Origin: Streptomyces sp. VRA16 Mangrove soil
GTDB taxonomy: Bacteria; Actinomycetota; Actinomycetes; Streptomycetales; Streptomycetaceae
Direction: 5' to 3'
Assembly: GCF_017377775.1 (NCBI RefSeq)
Contig: NZ_JAFVLN010000011.1
Location: 243,370-307,369 of the forward strand
DNA: 64,000 nucleotides
The position numbers and the translations under genes were made by a program. Below the pieces are notes generated by a model. It saw only the letters and a program-made list of their open reading frames with translations, was not told the DNA's origin and made no database searches. Below are positions 26,467 to 34,401 of this stretch, in pieces. Position 1 is the stretch's first letter. Each line of letters begins with the position of its first letter.

Positions 26467-26883
26467 ATGGGTGTGGCAGCCGGTCCGATCCGCGTCGTCG
26501 TCGCGAAGCCGGGGCTCGACGGCCACGATCGCGGAGCCAAGGTGATCGCGCGTGCGCTGCGCGACGCCGGTATGGAGGTCATCTACACGGGGCTGCACCA
26601 GACCCCCGAGCAGATCGTGGACACCGCGATCCAGGAGGACGCCGACGCGATCGGTCTCTCCATCCTCTCCGGGGCGCACAACACCCTCTTCGTCCGTGTG
26701 ATCGAGCTGCTGGCCGAGCGGGACGCCGCGGACATCAAGGTCTTCGGCGGCGGGATCATCCCCGAGGCCGACATCGCGCCCCTGAAGGAGAAGGGCGTCG
26801 CGGAGATCTTCACGCCCGGCGCGACCACGGCGTCGATCGTCGACTGGGTCAACGCCAACGTCCGCCAGCCCGCGGGGGCGTAA
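26467..26883 (+). CDS. icmB: Isobutyryl-CoA mutase small, cobalamin-binding subunit
   Basis: A 138-residue B12-binding domain protein. The base-off/His-on motif is VVAKPGLDGHDRGAKVIAR, with the conserved SILSGAH and FGGGIIP loops. In Streptomyces this short protein is IcmB, which joins the large subunit IcmA to interconvert isobutyryl-CoA and n-butyryl-CoA, linking valine breakdown to polyketide building blocks. The large subunit gene is not in this window, which is the usual state. ATG 26,467 has GGGAGG upstream. A methylmalonyl-CoA mutase partner domain would look similar, so the exact partner is inferred. Confidence 0.85.
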   Translation: MGVAAGPIRVVVAKPGLDGHDRGAKVIARALRDAGMEVIYTGLHQTPEQIVDTAIQEDADAIGLSILSGAHNTLFVRVIELLAERDAADIKVFGGGIIPEADIAPLKEKGVAEIFTPGATTASIVDWVNANVRQPAGA

Positions 26884-26900
26884 CCCCTCCGGGGATCGCC

Positions 26901-27084
26901 GGGTGCCAGGGTCGGCGTGCCGCCGGGGGCTTGTCCGTGCGGTGTCGGGTGCCAGGGTCGGCGTGCCGCCGGTGGCTTGTCCGTGCGGTGTCGGGTGCCA
27001 GGGGCGGTGCGCAGCCGGGGGCTTGTCCGTGCGGTGTCGGGTGCCAGGGTCGGCGTGCCGCCGTGGGCTTGTCCGTGTGGTGTC
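26901..27084. repeat. 46-bp tandem repeat, four copies
   Basis: Units start at 26,901, 26,947, 26,993 and 27,039, each beginning GGGTGCCAGGG and ending TTGTCCGTG(C/T)GGTGTC; a fifth decays after GGGTGCGGC at 27,085. Because 46 is not a multiple of three, the three reading frames give the same false peptide in turn. It lies between icmB and the DUF5691 gene. Confidence 0.9.
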
Positions 27085-27106
27085 GGGTGCGGCTTTCGTC
27101 GTGGCC

Positions 27107-27130
27107 GGTCGCGCAGTTTCCCGCGCCCCT
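27107..27130. repeat. Dispersed extragenic repeat, copy 3 (reverse)
   Basis: GGTCGCGCAGTTTCCCGCGC followed by CCCT is the reverse complement of the core at 3,893-3,916. Confidence 0.65.
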
Positions 27131-27160
27131 GGCGGGGCCGATCCCGACCCCGGGTGCGGT

Positions 27161-28735
27161 TCAGGACGCCCCGGGCCCGGCCGGGGCTAGTTCCTCGCGC
27201 ATGGCGTGCCGCAGCCGCAACGTCCCGACGAGCCGCTGGAACGCCTCGGCCCAGTACCCCCCGGCCCCCGGCGCCGCCCCCTCCGGCTCCTCCACGGCGG
27301 CCGTGAGCCCTTCGAGTCGCACGGCCTCGCCGGGGTCCAGGCAGCGCTCCGCCAGCCCCATCACCCCGCTGAAACTCCACGGATAACTCCCCGCGTCCCG
27401 CGCGATGTTCAGCGCGTCGACGACGGCCCGCCCGAGCGGCACCGCCCACGGCGTGGCACAGACCCCGAGCAGCTGGAACGCCTCGGACAGACCGTGCGAC
27501 GCGATGAACTCCCCGACCCACTCGGCCCGTTCCTGCGCGGGCAGCGCCGCGAGCAGCTTCGCCCGCTCCGCGAGCGACACCGCCCCCGGCCCCTCGGCAC
27601 CTGCGGCCGTCGCGGGTCCGAGCAACGCCCGCGACCATCCGATGTCGCGCTGCCGCACCGCGGCCCTGCACCAGGCGGCGTGCAGCTCGCTGCGCCAGTC
27701 GTCGGCCACCGGCAGCGCCACGATCTCCTCGGGCGAGCGCCCGCCGAACCGCTCCGGCCACCGGTCGAGCGGCGACGCCTCCACCAACTGGCCCAGCCAC
27801 CACGACCGCTCGCCCCGGCCCGCCGGAGGTTTCGCCACCACCCCGTCGCGCTCCATCGCCGCGTCGCACTCGTGCGGTGCCTCGACGGCGATCGTCCCCG
27901 CAGCACGGTCGAACGCCACGCAGGACAGCGCCCGGTCCGCCATGCGCGCGGCCAGCGCGGAACGCGGCAGAGCGGACAGCAGCTCGGCCGCCGTCGCCCG
28001 TACGTTCCTGCTGCGGTCGGTGAGTGCCTGCTCCAGGAACGGCTCGTCCGCGTCGCTGAGCCCGGTGCGCAGCGAGTCGAGGAACATCAGCCGGTCCTCG
28101 GCGCGCTCGGTGCCCCAGGTCCCGGCGAGCAGCGCGCCGGCCGCCTCGGGATCGTGCGCCCGCACCGTGGCCAGCAGTGCCACCCGCTCCGCGAACAGCC
28201 CTTCCGCCCACAGCAGTTGAACCTGCTCCGTCTCCTCGGGCGCGGGCAGCGCGGTGCCCGCGCCGGGAGTGGCCCGCAGCGCGAACTTCCAGTCCGGGTT
28301 GAGCCGGCCGAGCCACAGGGCGCGCGGCCCGGCGAAGGTGAGCGCCTGCGGCCGCAGATCGGTGCGTCCTCGAGCGGCGTCAAGGAGGGCGGGCAGCAGT
28401 TCGGGCGGCGGCGCGTACCCGTACGCGTTGGCCGTGGCCAGCCACTGCGGGAGCAGTTCGAGCAGATCCGGGGTCGACCCGCGGCGGGTGGTGCCCGTAC
28501 CGGGCCGGTCGGTGAGCAGCATCGCGAGGCGCCGCCGCGCTGCAGCGGGCAGCGGAGTACGCGGATCGTCCCCGGCGGGCTCGGGCGGCGCCGGCGCCGG
28601 GGCGGGCCGCAGCCCCGCACGCCGCCGCACGGTCTGCGCGGCGGCCTCGTCGAGCAGCCCCCGCGGCGTGACGGCCCCCCGCCGCTCGGTCCCGAGCAAC
28701 GCGGCGGTGACCAGCTCATCCCAACTCACAGCCAT
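27161..28735 (-). CDS. DUF5691 helical-repeat protein of the SWIM/MoxR/VWA cassette
   Basis: A 524-residue soluble protein, mostly alpha-helical, beginning MAVSWDELVTAALLGTERR, the usual opening of DUF5691. The middle (about 180-290) reads like HEAT/ARM repeats (LEQALTDRSRNVRATAAELL). 'WPERFGGRSPEEIVALPVADD' lies in the C-terminal half, and the end is 'LRLRHAMREELAP'. ATG 28,735 follows GGAGGGGG. Such proteins are found beside SWIM zinc-finger, MoxR ATPase and VWA genes, as here, suggesting a scaffold role. No catalytic motif is visible. Confidence 0.8.
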   Translation of the reverse strand: MAVSWDELVTAALLGTERRGAVTPRGLLDEAAAQTVRRRAGLRPAPAPAPPEPAGDDPRTPLPAAARRRLAMLLTDRPGTGTTRRGSTPDLLELLPQWLATANAYGYAPPPELLPALLDAARGRTDLRPQALTFAGPRALWLGRLNPDWKFALRATPGAGTALPAPEETEQVQLLWAEGLFAERVALLATVRAHDPEAAGALLAGTWGTERAEDRLMFLDSLRTGLSDADEPFLEQALTDRSRNVRATAAELLSALPRSALAARMADRALSCVAFDRAAGTIAVEAPHECDAAMERDGVVAKPPAGRGERSWWLGQLVEASPLDRWPERFGGRSPEEIVALPVADDWRSELHAAWCRAAVRQRDIGWSRALLGPATAAGAEGPGAVSLAERAKLLAALPAQERAEWVGEFIASHGLSEAFQLLGVCATPWAVPLGRAVVDALNIARDAGSYPWSFSGVMGLAERCLDPGEAVRLEGLTAAVEEPEGAAPGAGGYWAEAFQRLVGTLRLRHAMREELAPAGPGAS

Positions 28736-29106
28736 GACATCCCCCTCCGATCCAACACCCGTCCCACTTCATCCCGCCTGTCCCCGTCCCCCGGCCTTGG
28801 GTGATGCGCATCTCCGCCCTGTCGCCTCGGACAATCTGCCGCGATCCCCGAAGCCTCGGGCAATCTGCCGCCCGCTCCACCCGCCTCGGGCAATCCGCCG
28901 CCCGCCCCCACCCGCCTTGGGCAATCTGCCGCCAAGGGCGGCAGGGTGGGCAAGGCGGCACCCCGGCGCCGGGCAGGCGCTCCAGTGGGCCCCAGCCCAC
29001 GGCCCCGAAACCAGAACCACGGCCCCGAAACCAGAACCGCGGCCCCGGGCGAGCACGGATCGGGCCCACGCCCAGGCACGCCCAACTCCCCACCGCGCAG
29101 CCCCCT
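28736..29106. other. Intergenic repeat region between DUF5691 and SWIM genes
   Basis: No gene. It contains the 30-bp repeat array at 28,822-28,933, a CTGCCGCC/GGCGGCAG hairpin at 28,926-28,944 that could end the upstream SWIM transcript, and two tandem 20-bp copies beginning CACGGCCCCGAAACC at 28,998-29,037. Confidence 0.6.
28822..28933. repeat. 30-bp degenerate tandem array, four units
   Basis: Units at about 28,822, 28,852, 28,882 and 28,913 of the form GCCTCGGGCAATCTGCCGC plus a C-rich spacer. Each unit is nearly the same as the array at the right end of the window (63,911-64,000). All unit parts repeat, so it is not a CRISPR. Confidence 0.75.
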
Positions 29107-30486
29107 TCAGCACAGCGAAACGACCTCCCCCGCCTCCCCGCTCCACACGGCCAACGGCCGGAACCCCCGGAACCCGCACTCCCCGAACACCGTCACCGGC
29201 CCACCCCCCGACACGGCCACCAACCGCCACAACCCGGCCGCCCCCACCGCCTGCGACGTCAGCGGAAGCGCCGCCTTGCCCTCGGCGTCCGCCAGCTGCC
29301 ACCCCCCACCGTCGGGATCCCGCGCCGGCACGACATCCGCGAGCGTCACCGGCCACGACTCCAGCCATGGATCCTCCGCGAGCGCCTCCCCGTACGCCGC
29401 GAGCCCCGCCGCGACATCGACTCCCGTCGGCCGCGGGCCCATCGGCCGCGCCGCCCCGAACTGCTCACCCAGCTCCGCCCGCAACGTCCGCGCCCCGGGA
29501 TACCCCGACACCACGGCGTCCACGGTCAGCCCGGCCGGCAGGGCCAGGGACGGAGCGCGCCCCGCGGCCCCGTAAGAGAGGAGAAGCACGGTGCGGCGCG
29601 ACCCCGTGCCGTACAGCCATATGCGGCGCGTGGTGAGATGCCCGTCCGCCGCGTCGTACTGGGCCAGCACCAGCCAGTCGTCCCGCACCGCGGCCTGCGA
29701 GGCCGACGCCGGAAGCCCCACGCGGGAGCGGACCGTGGTCGCCAGATCCGCGGGCAGCTCGGCCCGGTGCAGCCAGCCCTGAACGAGCAGGTGGAGCAGC
29801 GCGCACTCCTCAAGGAGCCGCACCGGCCAGCCGGGCCCCGAACCCGGTATCGCCCCCAACTCCCGCACCCGCGCGGCGAGTCCGGGTGCCTGCGCGTCGA
29901 CCATGCGGGCCGCCGTCTCCTCCCACAGCCCGTACCCCGACTGCTCCGCCTGGGCCAGCCCGCCGCGCAGCAGGTCCGTCAGACGCTGTTCGAGCTCGGT
30001 GGCGCCCGCGGTGATCCGCTGCGCGCGCCGCTCGGCTCTGCGCCGGGCGGCCTCCGGATCGGCCGCCGCCGCGCCGGCGTCCGCACCGGGCGCCGCCTGC
30101 GCGGTCCGCTTCGTCGCCGCCCGCTCTCTGCGCCCGGCCAGCCACTGCTCCGCCCATTCCGGCGCCTCCTGCCCGGCCGGCACCTGCTGCTCCCCGCCCG
30201 CCCAGAGGAGCAGCAGCCCCAGCGCGTGCTTGCACGGGAACTTCCGGCTCGGGCACGTGCACTTGTACGCGGGGCCCGCGCCACCGCCCGCCCCCGTGTC
30301 CACGATGGTCTGGTACGGCTTGCTGCCGCTGCCCTTGCACTGTCCCCACACCGCCCCCTCGTCCGAACTCCCGGTCTGCGACCAGGGCCCCGCTGCCCCG
30401 AGCTTGCTTCCCGCCTTGCGTGACGACGCGTCAGGCGCCAGTGCCAGCACCTGGTCCGTCGTCCAGCGCACCCCCTGCTGAGTCAT
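29107..30486 (-). CDS. SWIM zinc-finger protein of the MoxR/VWA cassette
   Basis: A 459-residue protein with a SWIM zinc finger near residues 75-92: YKCTCPSRKFPCKHALGL gives the CxC...CxH ligands. SWIM fingers bind DNA or proteins. The rest is helical, with an Arg/Ala-rich coiled region (about 150-190) and a C-terminal beta-rich part (VLLLSYGAAG, WPVTLADVVPARDPDGGGWQ). ATG 30,486 is fixed by a TACCGT -10 box 7 nt upstream, giving a leaderless transcript; the longer upstream frame runs through the promoter. It is probably co-transcribed with DUF5691, though a 371-bp repeat-filled gap separates them. Confidence 0.88.
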   Translation of the reverse strand: MTQQGVRWTTDQVLALAPDASSRKAGSKLGAAGPWSQTGSSDEGAVWGQCKGSGSKPYQTIVDTGAGGGAGPAYKCTCPSRKFPCKHALGLLLLWAGGEQQVPAGQEAPEWAEQWLAGRRERAATKRTAQAAPGADAGAAAADPEAARRRAERRAQRITAGATELEQRLTDLLRGGLAQAEQSGYGLWEETAARMVDAQAPGLAARVRELGAIPGSGPGWPVRLLEECALLHLLVQGWLHRAELPADLATTVRSRVGLPASASQAAVRDDWLVLAQYDAADGHLTTRRIWLYGTGSRRTVLLLSYGAAGRAPSLALPAGLTVDAVVSGYPGARTLRAELGEQFGAARPMGPRPTGVDVAAGLAAYGEALAEDPWLESWPVTLADVVPARDPDGGGWQLADAEGKAALPLTSQAVGAAGLWRLVAVSGGGPVTVFGECGFRGFRPLAVWSGEAGEVVSLC

Positions 30487-30493
30487 GTCTTCG

Positions 30494-30517
30494 ACGGTAG
30501 ATCCCGCCACTGACAAT
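30494..30517 (-). promoter_or_regulatory. PafBC-type DNA-damage promoter of the SWIM gene
   Basis: On the minus strand: TTGTCAGTG, 8 nt, TACCGT, then 7 nt to the ATG. It fits the RecA_NDp consensus TTGTCRGTG-N8-TANNNT without mismatch. It forms one arm of a 13-bp inverted repeat with 30,565-30,577. Confidence 0.75.
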
Positions 30518-30564
30518 CCCTCCGGGAACGGCTCTGACCTGCACCGATCGCGGTCGGAAGATCG

Positions 30565-30588
30565 ATTGTCAGTGGCGTGGTGCACCGT
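30565..30588 (+). promoter_or_regulatory. PafBC-type DNA-damage promoter of the MoxR operon
   Basis: On the plus strand: TTGTCAGTG, 8 nt, CACCGT. The upstream element is perfect and the -10 box has C instead of T at its first base. The predicted transcript starts near 30,595, leaving a leader of about 120 nt before ATG 30,717. Confidence 0.6.
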
Positions 30589-30716
30589 GGAATCCAACGC
30601 GCGGCGAGGGCGGTCGAAGCCTTCCGTCGTGCTGGTTCGAGCTGGGCGACACACAGCCACACCCAGTGATTGACGGCGATTCACAGCGATGCAGGGTGAG
30701 TTGGAGGGGGACTGCC

Positions 30717-31838
30717 ATGACCGTTTCCGTCGAGGAGCAGACCGGGGCCGGCGCGGAGGATCAGGCGCTGCGGCCGCACGCGGAGGACGCGTTCGCGCAC
30801 GAGCTCGCCGCGCTGGCCGCGCAGGACGACCGGCCGAGGCCGGCCCGCTGGCGTCTGTCGCCGTGGGCCGTGGCCACGTATCTGCTGGGCGGCACGCTGC
30901 CGGACGGCACGGTGATCACACCGAAGTACGTGGGCCCGCGGCGCATCGTCGAGGTGGCCGTGACGACGCTGGCGACCGACCGGGCGCTGCTGTTGCTGGG
31001 CGTTCCGGGCACCGCGAAGACCTGGGTGTCCGAGCACCTCGCGGCCGCGGTGAGCGGGGACTCGACGCTGCTGGTGCAGGGCACGGCCGGTACGCCGGAG
31101 GAGGCGATCCGGTACGGGTGGAACTACGCGCAGCTGCTGGCGCACGGCCCCAGCCGGGACGCGCTGGTGCCGAGCCCGGTCATGCGGGCGATGGCGGAGG
31201 GGATGACGGCGCGGGTCGAGGAGCTGACCCGGATCCCCGCCGATGTGCAGGACACGCTGATCACGATCTTGTCCGAGAAGACCCTGCCGATACCGGAGTT
31301 GGGGCAGGAGGTGCAGGCGGTGCGCGGCTTCAATCTCATCGCGACGGCCAACGACCGCGACCGCGGGGTCAACGACCTGTCGAGCGCGCTGCGCCGCCGC
31401 TTCAACACGGTGGTGCTGCCGCTGCCCGCGAGCGTGGAGGCGGAGGTCGACATCGTCGCGCGCCGGGTCGAACAGGTCGGCCGTTCGCTGGAGTTGCCGA
31501 CCACGCCCGACGGGATCGACGAGATCCGCCGGGTCGTGACCGTCTTCCGCGAGCTGCGCGACGGGGTGACCGAGGACGGGCGTACGAAGGTGAAGTCCCC
31601 GAGCGGGACGCTGTCGACGGCGGAGGCGATCTCCGTGGTCACCAACGGCCTCGCGCTGTCCGCCCACTTCGGGGACGGCGTGCTGCGCCCCTCGGACGTC
31701 GCCGCCGGGATCCTCGGTGCCGTGGTGCGCGATCCGGCGGCGGACCGGGTGGTGTGGCAGGAGTACCTGGAGGCCGTGGTCCGCGAGCGGGACGGGTGGA
31801 AGGACTTCTACCGGGCCTGCCGAGAGGTCAGCGCATGA
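30717..31838 (+). CDS. MoxR-type AAA+ ATPase
   Basis: A 373-residue ATPase. Walker A is LLGVPGTAKTWVS (near 95), sensor 1 lies in FNLIATANDRDRGVNDLSSA, and the arginine finger follows in LRRRFNTVVLPLP. MoxR ATPases work with VWA-domain partners as chaperone-like or metal-inserting machines (RavA-ViaA, CoxD, chelatases). ATG 30,717 has GGAGGGGG. Its stop overlaps the DUF5682 start (ATGA), and a VWA gene follows, so a working AAA-VWA pair is likely. Confidence 0.92.
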   Translation: MTVSVEEQTGAGAEDQALRPHAEDAFAHELAALAAQDDRPRPARWRLSPWAVATYLLGGTLPDGTVITPKYVGPRRIVEVAVTTLATDRALLLLGVPGTAKTWVSEHLAAAVSGDSTLLVQGTAGTPEEAIRYGWNYAQLLAHGPSRDALVPSPVMRAMAEGMTARVEELTRIPADVQDTLITILSEKTLPIPELGQEVQAVRGFNLIATANDRDRGVNDLSSALRRRFNTVVLPLPASVEAEVDIVARRVEQVGRSLELPTTPDGIDEIRRVVTVFRELRDGVTEDGRTKVKSPSGTLSTAEAISVVTNGLALSAHFGDGVLRPSDVAAGILGAVVRDPAADRVVWQEYLEAVVRERDGWKDFYRACREVSA

Positions 31839-34222
31839 CGGGGCGGGACAGCGGGCCGCTGCTCCTTGGGGTGCGCCATCACGGGCCGGGTTCGGCGCGG
31901 GCCGTGGGCCGGGCCCTGGACGAGGCGCGTCCGGCCGCCGTGCTGATCGAGGGCCCGCCGGAGGCGGACGGCCTGGTGCCGCTCGCCGCCGAGCAGGGCA
32001 TGCGGCCACCGGTCGCGCTGCTCGCCCATGTCGTGGACGAGCCGGGGAAGTCGGCGTTCTGGCCGTTCGCCGAGTTCTCGCCCGAGTGGGTCGCGATCCG
32101 CTGGGCCCTGGAGCACGGGGCGCAGGTCCGCTTCATCGACCTGCCGGCCGCGCACAGCCTGGCCCTGCGCGACGCGGAGACCGCGACGCAGGACCCAGGG
32201 GAGCCGGGGAAGTCAGGGAAGCCGGGGAAGTCAGGGGAGCCAGGGGAGCCAGGGAAGCCGGGGGAGCCAGGGAAGTCGGGGGAGTCGGGGGAGCCAGGGG
32301 ACGCGCGTGAGGAGGCCGTGCGGATCGACCCGCTGGGCGTTCTTGCCGAGACCGCCGGGTACGACGACGCGGAGCGCTGGTGGGAGGACGTCGTGGAGCA
32401 CCGCGAGGGCGACGCCTTCGCCGCGCTCGGCGAGGCGATGACCGCGCTGCGGGAGTCGTACGGGGACGGCGGGCACGACCGCGACCTGGTGCGCGAGGCG
32501 TACATGAGGCTTCAAGTGCGCTCGGCGCAGCGGGAGTTCGGGACGGGGAGCGAGGTCGCGGTGGTGTGCGGGGCGTGGCACGTGCCCGCGCTGCGGCAGA
32601 GGAAGACCGTGGCCGCCGACCGCGCCCTCCTCAAGGGCCTGCCCAAGGCGAAGGTCGACATGACCTGGGTGCCGTGGACCCACCGGCGCCTGGCGCGTAC
32701 GAGCGGCTACGGCGCGGGGATCGAGTCGCCCGGCTGGTACGGGCATCTGTTCAGCGCCCCCGACCGGCCCGTGGAGCGCTGGCTGACCAGGGTCGCGGGG
32801 CTGCTTCGCGACGAGGACCGCATCGTGTCGTCCGCGCACGTCATCGAGGCGGTGCGGCTCGCCGAGACCCTGGCGGTGATGCGGGGCAGGCCGCTGGCGG
32901 GCCTGACCGAGACCACCGACGCCGTGCGGGCCGTGCTCTGCGAGGGCTCCGACGTCCCGCTGGCGCTGATCCACGACAAGCTGGTGGTCGGTGACGTCCT
33001 GGGGGAGGTGCCGGAGGGGGCGCCCGCGGTGCCGTTGCAGCGCGACCTGACCAAGCAGCAGCGCTCCCTGCGTCTCAAGCCGGCCGCGCTGGAGAAGGAG
33101 CTGGACCTCGACCTGCGCGGGGACACCGACGCGGCGCGCAGCCGGCTGCTGCACCGGCTGCGGCTGCTCGGCATCGGCTGGGGTGAACCGGCGAGGTCCG
33201 CGCGCGGCTCCACCGGCACCTTCCGGGAGACCTGGCGGCTGCGCTGGGAGCCGGAACTGTCGGTGCGGGTCGCCGAGGCGGGCATCTGGGGCACGACCGT
33301 GCTCGCCGCGGCGACGGCCAAGGCGGAGGCCGACGCGGTCGCCGCGCGCGCCCTCGCCGATGTCACCGCGCTCGCCGAGCAGTGTCTGCTGGCGGGTCTT
33401 TCCGACGCGCTGCCCACGGTCATGACGGTCCTCGCCGACCGCGCTGCCCTGGACACGGACGTCGGCCACCTCGCGCAGGCGCTGCCCGCCCTGGTCCGTG
33501 CCCTGCGCTACGGGGACGTGCGCGGCACCGACACCACCGCGCTCGCCGGGGTCGCCGCCGGACTCGCCGAGCGGGTCTTCGTCGGGCTGCCCCCGGCGTG
33601 CGTGGGCCTCGACGCGGAGGCGGCCGGCGAACTGCGCGGCCATGTCGACGCCGTGCACGCGGCCGTCGCCCTGCTGGAGGACGACGGACTGCGCGGGCGC
33701 TGGCGGGCCGTGCTGCGCACCCTCGCCGGGCGCGACACCGTGGCCGGGGTGATCCGCGGCCGGTGCGCGCGGATCCTGCTCGACGAGGGCGAGCTGACCG
33801 ACGACGACACGGCCCGGCTCATGGGCCTCGCCCTGTCGCCGGGCACACCGCCCGCCGACGCCGCCGCCTGGATCGAGGGGTTCGTCGGCGGCAGCTCGGG
33901 CGGCGGCCTGCTCCTGGTCCACGACGAGCGGCTGCTCGCCCTGGTGGACGGGTGGCTCACGGGGGTGTCGGGCGACGCGTTCACCGACGTACTGCCGTTG
34001 CTCCGCCGCACGTTCTCGGCGTACGAGCCCGGCGTGCGCAGATCGCTGGGCGAGCTGGTCCGGCGCGGGCCGGGCACGGCGGCGGCGTCCGTCGCGGCCG
34101 GGGGGCTCACCGGGTTCGCCGAGGAACTGGACGCCGAGCGGGCCGACGCTGTCAGGCCTGTCGTCCGGCTGCTGCTCGGTGCCGGTGCCGGTGCCGGTGC
34201 GGGTGCGGGGGGCGGCGGATGA
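31835..34222 (+). CDS. DUF5682 protein with collagen-like insert
   Basis: A 795-residue protein opening LLLGVRHHGPGSARAVGRAL then AVLIEGPPEADGL, the DUF5682 signature. The His and Glu/Asp pattern recalls ChaN/TraB/EreA-type hydrolase folds, which is only inference. Residues about 121-157 are a run of Gly-X-Y triplets (GEPGKSGKPGKSGEPGEPG) inserted before a conserved 'RIDPLGVLAETAGYDDAERW' segment. 'CGAWHVPAL' and 'WVPWTHRRLARTSGYGAGI' are further likely active-site stretches. The C-terminal half is helical and ends in a GA-repeat tail. It is translationally coupled to the MoxR gene. The longer upstream frame through MoxR is spurious. Confidence 0.83.
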   Translation: MTGRDSGPLLLGVRHHGPGSARAVGRALDEARPAAVLIEGPPEADGLVPLAAEQGMRPPVALLAHVVDEPGKSAFWPFAEFSPEWVAIRWALEHGAQVRFIDLPAAHSLALRDAETATQDPGEPGKSGKPGKSGEPGEPGKPGEPGKSGESGEPGDAREEAVRIDPLGVLAETAGYDDAERWWEDVVEHREGDAFAALGEAMTALRESYGDGGHDRDLVREAYMRLQVRSAQREFGTGSEVAVVCGAWHVPALRQRKTVAADRALLKGLPKAKVDMTWVPWTHRRLARTSGYGAGIESPGWYGHLFSAPDRPVERWLTRVAGLLRDEDRIVSSAHVIEAVRLAETLAVMRGRPLAGLTETTDAVRAVLCEGSDVPLALIHDKLVVGDVLGEVPEGAPAVPLQRDLTKQQRSLRLKPAALEKELDLDLRGDTDAARSRLLHRLRLLGIGWGEPARSARGSTGTFRETWRLRWEPELSVRVAEAGIWGTTVLAAATAKAEADAVAARALADVTALAEQCLLAGLSDALPTVMTVLADRAALDTDVGHLAQALPALVRALRYGDVRGTDTTALAGVAAGLAERVFVGLPPACVGLDAEAAGELRGHVDAVHAAVALLEDDGLRGRWRAVLRTLAGRDTVAGVIRGRCARILLDEGELTDDDTARLMGLALSPGTPPADAAAWIEGFVGGSSGGGLLLVHDERLLALVDGWLTGVSGDAFTDVLPLLRRTFSAYEPGVRRSLGELVRRGPGTAAASVAAGGLTGFAEELDAERADAVRPVVRLLLGAGAGAGAGAGGGG

Positions 34223-34270
34223 GGGGTGGGGTGGCCGGGGTGCGGTGCCGGGTGCGGGCCGTGGTCCCTT

Positions 34271-34295
34271 CCCGCGCAGTCCCCGCGCCCCTGAA
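34271..34295. repeat. Dispersed extragenic repeat, copy 4 (reverse)
   Basis: CCCGCGCAGTCCCCGCGCCC followed by CTGAA matches the reverse complement of the 3,893-3,916 core. It lies in the 179-bp gap between DUF5682 and VWA. Confidence 0.6.
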
Positions 34296-34401
34296 GCGAG
34301 CTGCGCTCGCCCGGAGAGCGGGGAACAGGGCGACCGGCGCCCCCACCCCCACCCACCCGCCGACGAGTCCGCGTTACGTACGACACCACGGAGGCTGAGA
34401 G

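Noticed and set aside
26903..27386. Several overlapping frames encoding GARVGVPP/CPCGVGCQG-type repeats
   Set aside because: They arise from the 46-bp tandem repeat, which reads the same in turn in all three frames.
28822..28933. Regular 30-bp spacing, CRISPR-like
   Set aside because: There are no unique spacers: the whole 30-bp unit repeats. No cas genes are nearby.
30689..31834. Long plus-strand frame that would join MoxR region and DUF5682 into one 1177-residue protein
   Set aside because: The part over the MoxR gene is Gly/Arg/Ala-rich shadow sequence; the ATGA junction at 31,835 gives the real start.
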